64,000 bases of DNA from CAZSIA01 sp045126355 (GCA_045126355.1 JBGVOE010000065.1:19990-83989), one strand, 5' to 3'. Positions 9,304 through 19,215 are shown, counted from the first letter of the stretch. Translations and numbers: made by a program. Notes: generated by a model not told the origin, from the letters alone.

Positions 9304-11229
9304 ATGAATAGTAAAAGATTAGTTAGTGCTTTAAGAATTTTATCTACAGATGCTATTAATAAAGCTAAAAGTGGGCACCCAGGTATTTGTTTAGGGGCAG
9401 CTCCAATTATGGCGGCTTTATTAAATCATATGAATATTACACCAGAATGTAAAGATTGGATGAACCGTGACCGTTTCATTCTTTCAGCTGGTCATGGTGC
9501 ACCACTACTATATAGTGCACTTCATTTTGCTGGATATGATATCAGTATGTCTGATATGAAAAATTTACGTCAATTAGGTAGTGTTACTGCAGGTCATCCC
9601 GAATGCGATTTAGTAAAAGGCATTGACGCATCTACTGGACCTTTAGGTCAAGGTATTGCGATGGGTGTTGGTATGGCAATGGCTAATCGCTATTATGCTG
9701 CTAAATTCAATACTGAAGATATTACTTTATTTGATAACTACACATATGTTTTATGTGGCGATGGCTGTTTACAAGAAGGTGTAGCACTTGAGGCTTTAAG
9801 TATTTGTGGTCATCAACAATTAGATAAATTTATTCTATTATTTGATTCTAATGATATTCAATTAGATGGTGAAACTAATATGACTATTAGTGAGAATACT
9901 AAAGCTAAATATGAAGCAATGGGCTTTAACTATATTTTAGTTGAAGATGGAAATAGTGTTGAAAAAATTTCTCATGCTATTTCTTTAGCTAAGAGTCAAA
10001 ATGGAAAACCTTCATTTATTGAAGTCCGTACTGTAATTGGATATGGTTCTAATATGGAAGGTACATGTGCTTGTCATGGAGCTCCAATTGGTGAAGAAAA
10101 CTCTAATTTAATTAGAAGTAAATTTGGTTGGGATTATCCACCATTTGAAATTCCAAGTGATTTATATGAAGAAGTTAAAACTACAATTTCTAGCTTAGGT
10201 GGAGCAAAATACGCTTCATGGGTAGATTCTTATAAATTATATAAAGAAAAATATAGCGAAAAAGCAACGGAACTTGAAAAATTCTTAGCTAATGATTTTG
10301 AATTACCTATGATGGAAGAAGTTGCAGAAGGATTTGATGAAGCTACTAGAAAATCTGGTGGTAAAGTATTAACTGCTTTCCAAAAGGTTTGTCCTAATTT
10401 ATTAGGTGGGTCTGCTGACTTAACTAAATCAACTAATGCTAAAGGATTAGATGGTAATTTCACTAAAGAAAATCCTTTAGGAAGAAATATTTGTTATGGT
10501 GTTAGAGAACATGCAATGGGCGCTATTGCTAATGGTATTACTTTATATGGAGGATTACGTACATTTACTGGTGGGTTCTTTGTATTTAGTGATTATATGA
10601 AACCAGCTATTAGAATGGCTGCTTTAATGAAAATACCTACTATCTTTGTATTCTCACATGATAGTATTATGGTTGGTGAAGATGGTCCTACTCATGAACC
10701 AATTGAACAATTAATAGCTTTACGTACTATTCCAAACTGTAATGTTATTCGTCCTGCGGATGCAAGAGAGACTTATGAAGCATTTAAGATAGCTTATACT
10801 TCACACGAAACTCCTACTGTAATTGTTTTATCAAGACAAAACTTAGTAGTTACAGAAACTAATGGACAATTAGTTAATAAAGGTGCATATATTGTTAAAG
10901 ATTCTAAAGATCTTCAATATATCTTATTAGCTACAGGTTCTGAAGTATCTTTAGCTTATGAAGTAGCTAAGATGATTGATGGTGTAAGAGTTGTTTCTAT
11001 GCCAAGTGAATTCTTATTTGAACAACAAGATGAAGAATATAAAAATAGTATTTTACCTGATAGAAGTAAAACAATCGCTATTGAAATGGGAGTTAGCGCC
11101 GGTTGGTATAAATACGCAAGTAGGGTAATTGGTATTGATACATTTGGCTTAAGTGCTCCAGCTAAAGTTGTAGCTAATCATTTTGGATTTACACCTGAGG
11201 CAGTAGCTAATAAAATTTTAAATAAATAG
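9304..11229 (+). CDS. tkt: Transketolase
   Basis: ThDP-dependent pentose phosphate enzyme (641 residues) moving two-carbon ketol units between sugar phosphates. The N-terminal ThDP domain has KSGHPGICLGAAP, GHGAPLLYS, STGPLGQGIAMGVGMA and the GDGCLQEG Mg/ThDP motif (about residue 153). The pyrimidine domain has GVREHAMGAIANG, and a C-terminal domain follows. The RBS AAAAGGAG is 6 nt upstream of the ATG. An intrinsic terminator ends the unit just downstream. Confidence 0.97.
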   Translation: MNSKRLVSALRILSTDAINKAKSGHPGICLGAAPIMAALLNHMNITPECKDWMNRDRFILSAGHGAPLLYSALHFAGYDISMSDMKNLRQLGSVTAGHPECDLVKGIDASTGPLGQGIAMGVGMAMANRYYAAKFNTEDITLFDNYTYVLCGDGCLQEGVALEALSICGHQQLDKFILLFDSNDIQLDGETNMTISENTKAKYEAMGFNYILVEDGNSVEKISHAISLAKSQNGKPSFIEVRTVIGYGSNMEGTCACHGAPIGEENSNLIRSKFGWDYPPFEIPSDLYEEVKTTISSLGGAKYASWVDSYKLYKEKYSEKATELEKFLANDFELPMMEEVAEGFDEATRKSGGKVLTAFQKVCPNLLGGSADLTKSTNAKGLDGNFTKENPLGRNICYGVREHAMGAIANGITLYGGLRTFTGGFFVFSDYMKPAIRMAALMKIPTIFVFSHDSIMVGEDGPTHEPIEQLIALRTIPNCNVIRPADARETYEAFKIAYTSHETPTVIVLSRQNLVVTETNGQLVNKGAYIVKDSKDLQYILLATGSEVSLAYEVAKMIDGVRVVSMPSEFLFEQQDEEYKNSILPDRSKTIAIEMGVSAGWYKYASRVIGIDTFGLSAPAKVVANHFGFTPEAVANKILNK

Positions 11230-11238
11230 TTTATATTT

Positions 11239-11263
11239 AAAGCACCTTAGTGGTGCTTTTTAT
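11239..11263 (+). terminator. Intrinsic terminator after tkt
   Basis: Perfect hairpin AAAGCACC-TTAG(T)-GGTGCTTT at 11239-11259, followed by T-rich sequence. It closes the thrS-tkt unit. Confidence 0.85.
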
Positions 11264-11318
11264 ATTATATTAATTTATTTTTTAAAAAAATATGATATAC
11301 TACTAAAGGTGATGAATT

Positions 11319-12659
11319 ATGATGGATGCAATTTGTGCAATCGCGACTTCCTATGGTTCTGGGGCAATTAGTATTGTTAGAGCTAGTGGAAAAGATTCTA
11401 TAAAAATGATAAATGAAATATTCAAAGGACCTGATTTAACAAAAGTTAAATCTCATACAATTAGTTATGGTAGTATTGTTTATGAAGGTGAAGTAATCGA
11501 TGAAGTATTAGTTTCAGTATTTTTACCTCCTAGAACTTATACAAGAGAAGAAATTGTTGAGATTAACTGTCACGGTGGGATGTTTGTAACTAATAAAATA
11601 CTTGAAACATTACTTAAAATTGGTTTTAGATTAGCTGATAGTGGTGAGTTTACAAAAAGAGCGTATTTAAATGGACGTATTGACTTAACTCAAGCTGAAG
11701 CTGTAATGGATATTATTAGTAGTGGTAATGATATGATGCTGAAAAATTCTAACAAGGCATTAAGAAAAGAAATTACTAAAATGATTACATCATTACGTGA
11801 AAGATTGTTAGGGTTGATTGCAAAAATCGAAGTTAATATTGACTACCCTGAATATGATGATGCTATTGAAATGACTAATGAAATCATTATTCCAGAGTTA
11901 ACAAGTATTAAAGAAGAAGTAAATACAATCTTAGAACATTCAAAAATTGGTAAGAGCTTATCTTATGGTATAAATACAGCTATTATTGGTAGACCTAATG
12001 TAGGTAAGAGTAGTTTACTTAATATGTTATTAGAAGAAGAAAAAGCAATTGTATCTCATTTTGCTGGTACTACTCGTGATATTATTGAAGGTAAGTTAAA
12101 TATTGGTAATATTACTTTAAACTTAATCGATACAGCTGGTATTAGAGAATCAGATGACTATGTAGAACAAATTGGTATTACGAAAGCAAAAGAAGTTTTA
12201 GAAAAAGCCGAATTAGTTTTATTAGTTTTAGATAATAGTAATATTACTGAATATGATCAACAACTTCTTAAATTAACTGAAAATAAAAATAGAATTATTA
12301 TTTTAAATAAAATGGATTTAAATAATAAAGCTAATATTGATTTACCTCATATAATGATTAGTGCATTAAAAGGTGAAGGCTTAAGAGAAATTGAGGCTGA
12401 AATTATTAAGATTGCTAAGATTAATGAGTTAAATAAAGTTGATGCTACTTACTTAACTAATGCTAGACAAGTAAGTAAATTACAACTAGCTTATAATGCT
12501 ATATTAGATGCAATCGCATCTTCTAACATTTACTTACCAGTTGATATGGTAGAATTAGATATAAAGAAAGCATGGGACATTTTAGGAGAAATTATTGGTA
12601 TTAGTAGTGGTGATGAACTAATCAATGAATTATTCTCTAAGTTCTGTTTAGGTAAATAA
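11319..12659 (+). CDS. mnmE: tRNA modification GTPase MnmE (TrmE)
   Basis: MnmE makes the cmnm5U34 wobble modification together with MnmG. The N-terminal THF-binding domain begins I-C-A-I-A-T and includes EINCHGG (about residue 83) and GEFTKRAYLNGRIDL. The inserted G domain has G1 GRPNVGKSS (about 224-232), AGTTRD, DTAG and NKMD. The C-terminus is the diagnostic FCLGK with the catalytic-loop cysteine. Length is 446. Two adjacent ATGs (11319 and 11322) follow AAAGGTGATG; either may serve. A TATACT -10-like box at 11296-11301 suggests its own promoter. Confidence 0.96.
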   Translation: MMDAICAIATSYGSGAISIVRASGKDSIKMINEIFKGPDLTKVKSHTISYGSIVYEGEVIDEVLVSVFLPPRTYTREEIVEINCHGGMFVTNKILETLLKIGFRLADSGEFTKRAYLNGRIDLTQAEAVMDIISSGNDMMLKNSNKALRKEITKMITSLRERLLGLIAKIEVNIDYPEYDDAIEMTNEIIIPELTSIKEEVNTILEHSKIGKSLSYGINTAIIGRPNVGKSSLLNMLLEEEKAIVSHFAGTTRDIIEGKLNIGNITLNLIDTAGIRESDDYVEQIGITKAKEVLEKAELVLLVLDNSNITEYDQQLLKLTENKNRIIILNKMDLNNKANIDLPHIMISALKGEGLREIEAEIIKIAKINELNKVDATYLTNARQVSKLQLAYNAILDAIASSNIYLPVDMVELDIKKAWDILGEIIGISSGDELINELFSKFCLGK

Positions 12660-12661
12660 TT

Positions 12662-13174
12662 ATGAAATTTTTAGTGTTAACAGATATTCACGGTTCTAGC
12701 AAATACCTTAAGCTAGCTATAGAAAAATATAATGAATTAAAGTGCGAAAAAATATTGTTGTTAGGCGACATTTTGTATCACGGACCTCGCAACGATTTAC
12801 CACTTGAATACAATCCTAAAGAAGTTATAAATATCTTAAATGGTTATAAAGATAAGATATTATGTGTTAAAGGAAATTGTGATGCAGAAGTAGATGAAAT
12901 GGTATTAGAATTCCCATTATATCCAACTGTTATGATTAATGTAGGTGGCGCTAAATTAGAGTTAGTACATGGTCATAATTTAGAAGAGTGTAGTGGTGAA
13001 GGATACATTCTTCACGGACATACTCATGTAAATAATGTTACCGATAATATTATTAATATTGGTTCATTATCTATTCCTAAAGATGGCCATCATACATATG
13101 CTTTAATTGAAGATGATATGCTTACATCATTTGATTTATTAACTGATAAAGTTATTATGAGTGTGAAGTTATGA
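12662..13174 (+). CDS. yfcE: YfcE/MJ0936-type metallophosphoesterase
   Basis: A 170-residue phosphodiesterase with the full metal-ligand set of the family: TDIHGSS near the N-terminus, LGDILYHG(PR) (about residues 36-43), KGNCD (about 75-79), HGH (about 100) and LHGHTH (about 116-121). It resembles E. coli YfcE, active on artificial phosphodiesters; the real substrate is unknown. The Asn-Asp insertion motif PRND supports YfcE rather than a nuclease. It begins 2 nt after mnmE and overlaps the HAD gene by 4 nt, so the three are one transcript. Confidence 0.88.
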   Translation: MKFLVLTDIHGSSKYLKLAIEKYNELKCEKILLLGDILYHGPRNDLPLEYNPKEVINILNGYKDKILCVKGNCDAEVDEMVLEFPLYPTVMINVGGAKLELVHGHNLEECSGEGYILHGHTHVNNVTDNIINIGSLSIPKDGHHTYALIEDDMLTSFDLLTDKVIMSVKL

Positions 13175-13809
13175 GTTTTATAGTATTTGATTTAGATGGT
13201 ACATTAGTTGAAACAATATACGATATCGCTAATAGTATGAATAAAGCATTAGCAGAATTTGGTTATAATACTCATCCACTTGATAAATATCGTGAATTTA
13301 TTGGTGAAGGCGTTATTGTTTTAACTAAAAGAGCGATAGGAGAAGAAGTAAGTGATGAGACTGTCCAAAGGGTTGTTGATCGTTATAATGAAATTTATAA
13401 AGATAACTGTCTTAATCTTAGCGAACCTTATCCTAATATGATTAATGTATTAGATGAGTTAATTAATAAAGGATATAAATTAGCTGTTATATCTAATAAA
13501 CCAGACCCTGATACAATTAAGATTGTAAAACATTATTTTGCTTTTAGATTTACATATATTGCTGGTAGTAAAAAAAGTGTTGCTAGAAAACCAGCAACAG
13601 AAGCTATGGAAATCTTAATGAAAGAATATGATTTAGGTATTAATGATATTACTTATGTTGGTGATTCAAGATATGATGCTTTATTTGCAGAAAATTGTGG
13701 ATGTGAATATTTCTTATTTGAATATGGTTACGATAAGAAAGAAATTATTCACAAATTTAATCCAAAAGCATTTTTGTTAAAACCAACTGATTTATTAAAA
13801 TATTTCTAA
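13171..13809 (+). CDS. HAD-family hydrolase, phosphoglycolate phosphatase-like
   Basis: A 212-residue haloacid dehalogenase-like phosphatase. Motif I FDLDGTLVET holds the nucleophile Asp, motif II VISNK, motif III is the Lys in AGSKKSVARKPA, and motif IV is TYVGDSRYDA. An N-terminal helical cap follows motif I. The closest known relatives are Gph/PpaX-like enzymes acting on phosphoglycolate or pyrophosphate, but substrate cannot be read from sequence. ATGA overlap with the phosphoesterase gene. A bidirectional terminator lies downstream. Confidence 0.88.
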   Translation: MSFIVFDLDGTLVETIYDIANSMNKALAEFGYNTHPLDKYREFIGEGVIVLTKRAIGEEVSDETVQRVVDRYNEIYKDNCLNLSEPYPNMINVLDELINKGYKLAVISNKPDPDTIKIVKHYFAFRFTYIAGSKKSVARKPATEAMEILMKEYDLGINDITYVGDSRYDALFAENCGCEYFLFEYGYDKKEIIHKFNPKAFLLKPTDLLKYF

Positions 13810-13855
13810 ATTGTTTAATTTTTAGATAAATTTATTAAATTCTTATAATAGAAAA

Positions 13856-13892
13856 AATAGAACCAACATTTATTCTTGTTGGTTCTATTTTC
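13856..13892. terminator. Bidirectional terminator between convergent genes
   Basis: A perfect 13-bp stem, AATAGAACCAACA (13856-13868) and TGTTGGTTCTATT (13877-13889), with an 8-nt loop. It is flanked by an A-run on the left and a T-run on the right. It serves the HAD gene (+) and the SDR gene (-). Confidence 0.92.
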
Positions 13893-13893
13893 T

Positions 13894-14598
13894 TTATATT
13901 TCTAGTTTCCAGTTGAAATCATTGTGATAGATCATTTGTTTTGTCATTCCACCATCAATACAAATATTTTCACCAGTTATAAATGAAGCCTTATCACTGC
14001 ATAAAAATAATACCATATTAGCGATATCTATTGGACTTCCTATTTTTCCAGCTGGATGTTGGGTGATATCTGCTCCGTAAAACTCTTGGTTTGTTGTATC
14101 AATCCACCCTGGTGATATTGAATTAACTCTTACTTTATGTGCTAATGAGACGGCTAAGGCGTGAGTTAATGCATGGATGCCACCTTTACTTGCTGTATAA
14201 CTTTCGGTTTGTGGTTGACTCATTCTATCCCTAGATGATGATATATTGATAATAGAAGCACCTTCATTAAAATATGGCATAAATAATTTTGATAAATAAA
14301 ATGGTGCAGTTACTCCAACACTTAAGGCGTAATTAAATTCTTCATAACTGCATTCACTAATTCCTTTACTTAATGGTGGTGCATTATTAATTAAAAAATC
14401 AATTTTCCCTTCTTTTTTAATTACATATTCAAAGAAATTATGTAGTGTATTTTTATCTGCGATATCACCTACAAAATGATCACCTTCACATATATCAATT
14501 ACATAACAACGACAATTTTGTTTTATAAATTCTTCATATATGGCTTTACCAATCCCATTAGCTCCACCTGTAATGACACACACTTTATCTTTAAACAT
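13894..14598 (-). CDS. Short-chain dehydrogenase/reductase (SDR)
   Basis: A 234-residue classical SDR using NAD(P)H. The Rossmann glycine motif is TGGANGIG near the N-terminus; the NNAG motif appears as NNAPP. The catalytic Ser (INISSS), Tyr and Lys (ESYTASKGG) are present, and ICIDGGMT closes the fold. The substrate is unknown. The reverse-strand RBS AGAGGTG is 6 nt before the ATG, and a TATACT-like -10 lies about 40 nt upstream (plus-strand AGTATAGCAT). It is a single-gene unit convergent with the HAD gene. The roughly 245 nt upstream of it are AT-rich without other recognisable elements. Confidence 0.9.
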   Translation of the reverse strand: MFKDKVCVITGGANGIGKAIYEEFIKQNCRCYVIDICEGDHFVGDIADKNTLHNFFEYVIKKEGKIDFLINNAPPLSKGISECSYEEFNYALSVGVTAPFYLSKLFMPYFNEGASIINISSSRDRMSQPQTESYTASKGGIHALTHALAVSLAHKVRVNSISPGWIDTTNQEFYGADITQHPAGKIGSPIDIANMVLFLCSDKASFITGENICIDGGMTKQMIYHNDFNWKLEI

Positions 14599-14840
14599 AA
14601 ATCAACACCTCTTTTTAAATAGTATAGCATAAAAATATATATTTTAAATCAATCTTGAAAAAATAATATTAAGACAATATAAGATTTTTAAATTTATAAT
14701 TAATCTTTTATATTTGTGGTACTAATTATATATTTATTAAATTATGAAAACTAGATAGTTAAGCCACATTTCTTAAAATTTTCTATTATGTTTTTTTAAT
14801 TGTGAATATTATAATTTTGTTGTCTAAAAATGTTTATAAA

Positions 14841-14873
14841 AATAAAAAAACATTTTGCTTTTAACAAAATGTC
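14841..14873 (-). terminator. Terminator of tRNA-Gly (minus strand)
   Basis: Read on the minus strand: ACATTTTG, loop, CAAAATGT followed by a T-run (the plus-strand A-run at 14844-14850). The stem arms are 14850-14857 and 14865-14872. It lies 17 nt after the tRNA 3' end. Confidence 0.88.
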
Positions 14874-14889
14874 ATAGGTATAAAAAAAG

Positions 14890-14964
14890 TGGAGCCACAG
14901 ATGGGAATCGAACCCACATCACAGCCTTGGCAAGGCCGTGTACTAACCATTGTACTACTGCGGC
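14890..14964 (-). tRNA. tRNA-Gly (anticodon GCC)
   Basis: On the minus strand the acceptor stem is GCCGCAG pairing with CTGTGGC, with one G-U pair. The anticodon arm is CGGCC-TTGCCAA-GGCTG with anticodon GCC (Gly), and the T arm carries GTTCGATTC. The 3' CCA is encoded. It is an isolated, single-tRNA transcription unit with its own promoter and terminator. Confidence 0.96.
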
Positions 14965-14981
14965 ATCTATTAGCAAATACT

Positions 14982-15010
14982 ATTATATAAAAAACAAATT
15001 CCAAATGCAA
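14982..15010 (-). promoter_or_regulatory. Promoter of tRNA-Gly (minus strand)
   Basis: Minus-strand TTGCAT (plus 15005-15010) and TATAAT (plus 14982-14987), 17-nt spacing. The start of transcription would be about 12 nt before the mature tRNA 5' end. Confidence 0.75.
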
Positions 15011-15198
15011 CTATTTTTTTTATTTTTTTTAAAAAAATTTTTTTAAATATTATTTAAAAGTTTTTATTGGTTAAAAATAGTAATATATTTGAAATTTGAA
15101 ATCGTTTACATGTTATATTAATAGAGATTTTTATCTTTAATTATAGTATAATTAATTGATTTTTTGTTTTTTATGCAAAAAAATGGAGTGAAATATAT

Positions 15199-15942
15199 AT
15201 GTTATTATTAATTGACGTAGGGAATACTAATATTTGCATTGCTAGATATGAAGATGATATTTTACATGCATCTATTATTCGTATAACTACACTTTTAAAT
15301 CGTAGTTGTGATGAATACTATTTAATTATTAAAGAAATGATCAAACTAGATAATGTAAGTAGTGTTGCTATTTCGTCTGTTGTACCTGAAGTTACAACTA
15401 TTTTAAATGAGATGTGTTTGAAACATCTTAATATTACACCTCTTATTTTAGGACCAAAGGTGAAAACAGGTATTAGCATTATTTGTGATAATCCACGTGA
15501 GGTTGGCGCTGATTTAATTTGCGATGTTGCCGCTGTTGAGTGTGATGAAGCATTAGTAATTGATTTAGGAACAGCTATTAAATATATTTATGTAAAAAAT
15601 AAAGCTTTACGTGGTGTAGTTATTTCACCCGGTGTAGGTATAAGCATTAAAGCTTTAGTTAATAACACTGCCTTACTACCTGAGATTGAAATTAAAGCCC
15701 CTTTGAAGGTTTTAGGTACAAATACAATTAGTTGTATGCAATCAGGTGTTACGTATGGAGTTGCTAGTCAAGTAGATGGAATGATTGAACGAATTAGGAA
15801 AGAAGTTAACAATCCTAATTTAAAAGTCATTGCTACTGGAGGACTTGCGAATTTAATTGTACCATTAACATTAAACGATATAGAAGTAGATAACTTACTT
15901 ACTTTAAAAGGTCTACTTGCGATTTACAGGAGGAATATCTAA
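15199..15942 (+). CDS. coaX: Type III pantothenate kinase
   Basis: First step of CoA synthesis, phosphorylating pantothenate. It is an ASKHA-fold enzyme: an N-terminal LLIDVGNTNICIA motif (Asp6, phosphate loop), LGPKVKTGI, EVGADLICD, VIDLGTAIK and GVVISPGV. The length of 247 is typical. The RBS TGGAGTGA precedes the ATG. A TATAAT box at 15147-15152 may be its -10, but no clear -35 was found. It overlaps the next gene by 1 nt (TAATG). Together with coaE this gives two CoA genes in the window. Confidence 0.95.
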   Translation: MLLLIDVGNTNICIARYEDDILHASIIRITTLLNRSCDEYYLIIKEMIKLDNVSSVAISSVVPEVTTILNEMCLKHLNITPLILGPKVKTGISIICDNPREVGADLICDVAAVECDEALVIDLGTAIKYIYVKNKALRGVVISPGVGISIKALVNNTALLPEIEIKAPLKVLGTNTISCMQSGVTYGVASQVDGMIERIRKEVNNPNLKVIATGGLANLIVPLTLNDIEVDNLLTLKGLLAIYRRNI

Positions 15943-17636
15943 TGAATTATATTGAAAAGGCTCAAATGTGGAAAGATTTTTCTGGTTTAGATCCAGTATT
16001 ACGTAGCGAACTTGAGGCTATGACTGAAGAAGAATTAAAAGAAGCTTTCACAAATGATATTACATTTGGAACAGGTGGTTTACGTGGTATTTTAGGTGCA
16101 GGTACTGCATATATGAACTATTATACTGTTAGAAAAGCTACTTACGGTTTCGGTAAATATTTAGAAAGATATGAAGATGCACATAATCATGGTGTAGTTA
16201 TTGCTCATGATAACCGTAGATATTCTAAAGAATTTGCTTTAGATACTGCTAAGGTATTTGCATCTATGGGATTTAAAGTTTATTTATTTGAAGACTTAAG
16301 ACCAACACCAGAATTATCATATGCTGTTAGACATCTATCAGCTATTGGTGGTGTTATGATTACAGCTTCTCATAACCCTAAAGAATATAATGGTTATAAA
16401 ATTTATGATGAATACGGATGCCAATTAGTTCCTGAATTAGCTGATATGGTTATTGAAGAAATTAATAATGTTAAAGATTATTTTGCAATTGATAATACAA
16501 AAAATCACGAATTAATTACTTATATCGGTAAAGAAATTGATGATGCTTACCGTGCTACAGTTAATACTATTAGAATTAATACAGAACTTAAACCTGAATT
16601 TAAAGTTGTATATACTCCACTTCATGGTACAGGTCAAGTATTTGCTGCTGATGTATTAAGAGAAAATGGGTTCTTATGTTATCCAGTAGAAACACAAATG
16701 ACAAACGATCCTAACTTTAGTGGTGTTAAATCAAGTAACCCTGAAGATCCTCGTGCATTTGATGAAGCAATTGCTTATGGTAAAGAAATTGGTGCTAAAC
16801 TTGTTTTAGCTACAGACCCAGATGCTGATAGATTAGGTATGGGAGTATTCCATAACGGAGAATATGTACTATTAAATGGTAACCAAAGTGCTACTATTAT
16901 GGTAGATTATATTTGTTCTCAATTAAAAGCAAAAGGTGAGTTACCTGAAAATGGTTGGGTATATTCAACAAATGTAAGTGGTTCACTTCCACTTAAAATT
17001 GCAGAAGGTTACGGCTTAAAAACATATACATCTTTAACAGGATTTAAATTCATCGGAGAACAAGCTCATAAAACTAAAGCAAAAGGCGGAGTTTATGTTT
17101 ACGGTTATGAAGAAAGCTATGGATGCTTAATTAAAGACTTCGTTCGCGATAAAGATGCTATTCAAGCAATCTTAATGATTTGTGAAATTGAAGCTTGGTG
17201 TGAAGCTAATGGAATGGATTTAATTGATTATTTAGATTCTATTTATCACCGTGAAGGATATTTCTATGAATCACAAGAAAATGTATACCATAAAGGATTA
17301 GAAGGTAAAGCTAAAATTGCTAGAATTATGGAAACATTCCGTAGTGGTGAAATCAATTTAGACTTTGGTGAAATCATTAAGAAAGAAGATAACTTATTAA
17401 AGATTGCTTATACTTATGAGGAAAATAAAGTTTTAACATCAACAATTGATTTACCAGAATCAAACGTATTAAAATATTTCATTAATGATGAATCTTGGTT
17501 TGTTCTTCGTCCAAGTGGAACTGAACCAAAATTAAAGGTTTATTTCTCTACAGTAGGTGCTACAATGGAGAAAGCAATTAATAAAAATAATAAATTAAGA
17601 ACTGAAGTAATGAAATTAATTGAAAAAATTAAATAG
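15942..17636 (+). CDS. Phosphoglucomutase/phosphomannomutase (alpha-D-phosphohexomutase)
   Basis: A 564-residue phosphohexomutase interconverting glucose-1-P and glucose-6-P (PgcA-like). The phosphoserine loop is TASHNPKEYNGYK (about residues 143-155), the metal loop is ATDPDADRLG (about 289-298), the sugar-binding loop is GYEESYG and the phosphate-binding loop is RPSGTEPKLKVY. The extended length matches the Bacillus PgcA type rather than the 450-residue GlmM. With galU 5 kb downstream it would supply glucose-1-P for UDP-glucose. Translationally coupled to coaX. Confidence 0.95.
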   Translation: MNYIEKAQMWKDFSGLDPVLRSELEAMTEEELKEAFTNDITFGTGGLRGILGAGTAYMNYYTVRKATYGFGKYLERYEDAHNHGVVIAHDNRRYSKEFALDTAKVFASMGFKVYLFEDLRPTPELSYAVRHLSAIGGVMITASHNPKEYNGYKIYDEYGCQLVPELADMVIEEINNVKDYFAIDNTKNHELITYIGKEIDDAYRATVNTIRINTELKPEFKVVYTPLHGTGQVFAADVLRENGFLCYPVETQMTNDPNFSGVKSSNPEDPRAFDEAIAYGKEIGAKLVLATDPDADRLGMGVFHNGEYVLLNGNQSATIMVDYICSQLKAKGELPENGWVYSTNVSGSLPLKIAEGYGLKTYTSLTGFKFIGEQAHKTKAKGGVYVYGYEESYGCLIKDFVRDKDAIQAILMICEIEAWCEANGMDLIDYLDSIYHREGYFYESQENVYHKGLEGKAKIARIMETFRSGEINLDFGEIIKKEDNLLKIAYTYEENKVLTSTIDLPESNVLKYFINDESWFVLRPSGTEPKLKVYFSTVGATMEKAINKNNKLRTEVMKLIEKIK

Positions 17637-17710
17637 TTAAATTTTTTGTAAAAAGATACTGAAATATTTAGTAATTTTTGGACTTCCTAGTAATTATAAA
17701 GGTGAAAGGA

Positions 17711-18343
17711 ATGATAGAAATGAAAAAAATATTGTTACTCAGTATCTTTTTATTTTTAATTTGTATAGTTAAAAATGTAAGTGCTGTAGAAAATTATGAT
17801 ACTTTTCAAGAAATTGATATTTATAGTGGGAAGATGTTAGAAGATTATACTAACGAAGAATATAAAAAGTATTATAAGAATGTTGATAAAAGAAAATTTT
17901 GGGGATGGAGAACTTATGTAGTAAATAAAAACATTAAAGCTAAATTTATTAGTGAAACAGTCTTTTCTTATTATAATAATGGGAAAACACCAATCACTTA
18001 TAAATACGAATTGAGTAAGACTGTTGTTAATAAGTTTAGCATTTCAGCCTCTGGCAATATTAAATATACAATGAATGGATCAACAGCGAAATTTAAACAT
18101 AATTTAGATTCTGAAGTTAAGATTAATGTGACAAGTGAAACTGTGACTACCACTAGTGAAACAAATGATTTACAAATAATTATTGATCCTTTTACTGTTG
18201 CTAATTTAAAAATTGTAGGTGAGGCAAGAATCACTAATGGTGTTGCTGCTTATTACGTATTATGGATAAGAACGCAAAGAGGTGGATTTGAATATTTTGT
18301 AGTAACAACACAGTATCCTAGACTTGAGGTATTGCCTATATGA
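17711..18343 (+). CDS. Secreted protein of unknown function
   Basis: About 210 residues with a clean Sec signal peptide: M-K-K-I followed by a leucine/isoleucine core and a likely cleavage after NVSA. The mature part is beta-rich with many Thr, Ser and Asn and no cysteine. I recognise no family. The start is ATG 17711 behind AAGGTG (17699-17704); ATG 17720 is also possible. Starting at 17678 would put charged residues ahead of the signal peptide and lacks an RBS. It overlaps the next gene by 4 nt (ATGA) and is the first gene of a four-gene unit ending in an ABC transporter. Confidence 0.8.
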   Translation: MIEMKKILLLSIFLFLICIVKNVSAVENYDTFQEIDIYSGKMLEDYTNEEYKKYYKNVDKRKFWGWRTYVVNKNIKAKFISETVFSYYNNGKTPITYKYELSKTVVNKFSISASGNIKYTMNGSTAKFKHNLDSEVKINVTSETVTTTSETNDLQIIIDPFTVANLKIVGEARITNGVAAYYVLWIRTQRGGFEYFVVTTQYPRLEVLPI

Positions 18344-19215
18344 GAAAATTGATTTTTGTTTTTACTATGTGCGTTTTATTATTAACTTTATCACTTATTT
18401 TATTTGATAAATATAAAAATAATGATAAAGAAGAAGTCGCTTATAGTATTAAGTCAAGTTATGCTTATTTAAGTAATGATAGTGAGACGATTTTTGATGT
18501 TAGACTTTATACAAGTAGTAAAAAATCACTTATAAAATACGCATCCTCATCTATAGCAAATATTCATGATAAGAGTAAAGATACAATTATAAATGTAGAT
18601 GTTTTAGATGTGTATCAAATTTCTAATACAACTTATTATGATGAAAACTTTTACGAATATTCTTTGAGTTTGAAAGTTTTAATGAATGATTTAAATATAA
18701 AAGATGCATATTTAACTTTAAATTTTACTAATAAAGCCTATACATTTTATTTAGGTAGTATTGATATAAAGGAAAACATTTATAAAGATAATGAACTTAA
18801 AATAGTTGACTTATATGGTGTTAGTAGTAAAGATAATATTTCTTTAGCCGGTATTGTAATGACTATATCTAATCAAAGAAATCAAAGCATGGAAATAACT
18901 GATGTTATTATTGGTGACGATTTTAATGTTATTTTAGATACGAATTATGTAACAGAAGTAAAAGAGTCTGTTTATGTTGAAGACTATTTAAATGATGATA
19001 TTAATAATGATGGTTATCTTGAAATAGAAGCTAATAGTAGCAAAACATTTATTTTGCCTATCGAATATTTAAATGACTATTATTTATATAATTGTTATTT
19101 GATTATTTATGGTGACGATTTTACTTATTTATTATCAAATTACAATTATATAAATTCTAACGATTTAGAAGGATTAGAAGTTTATTTATTTAAAGGAATA
19201 ATATATGATATTTAA
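18340..19215 (+). CDS. Membrane-anchored extracellular protein of unknown function
   Basis: This 291-residue protein has an N-terminal hydrophobic segment (about residues 4-22) and then a hydrophilic, Asp/Asn/Ser-rich body. No lipobox cysteine follows the segment, so it is likely a signal anchor. The body looks like beta-sandwich repeats (alternating short hydrophobic strands, EIEANSSKTFILPIEY). Function unknown. It overlaps its neighbours by 4 and 11 nt, tying it to the secreted protein and to the ABC ATPase. The unit could export, assemble or sense something at the cell surface; this is inference. Confidence 0.75.
   Translation: MRKLIFVFTMCVLLLTLSLILFDKYKNNDKEEVAYSIKSSYAYLSNDSETIFDVRLYTSSKKSLIKYASSSIANIHDKSKDTIINVDVLDVYQISNTTYYDENFYEYSLSLKVLMNDLNIKDAYLTLNFTNKAYTFYLGSIDIKENIYKDNELKIVDLYGVSSKDNISLAGIVMTISNQRNQSMEITDVIIGDDFNVILDTNYVTEVKESVYVEDYLNDDINNDGYLEIEANSSKTFILPIEYLNDYYLYNCYLIIYGDDFTYLLSNYNYINSNDLEGLEVYLFKGIIYDI

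Noticed and set aside
14855..15046. 63-residue plus-strand ORF
   Set aside because: It is the antisense of tRNA-Gly and flanking AT-rich DNA; translated tRNA complement explains it.
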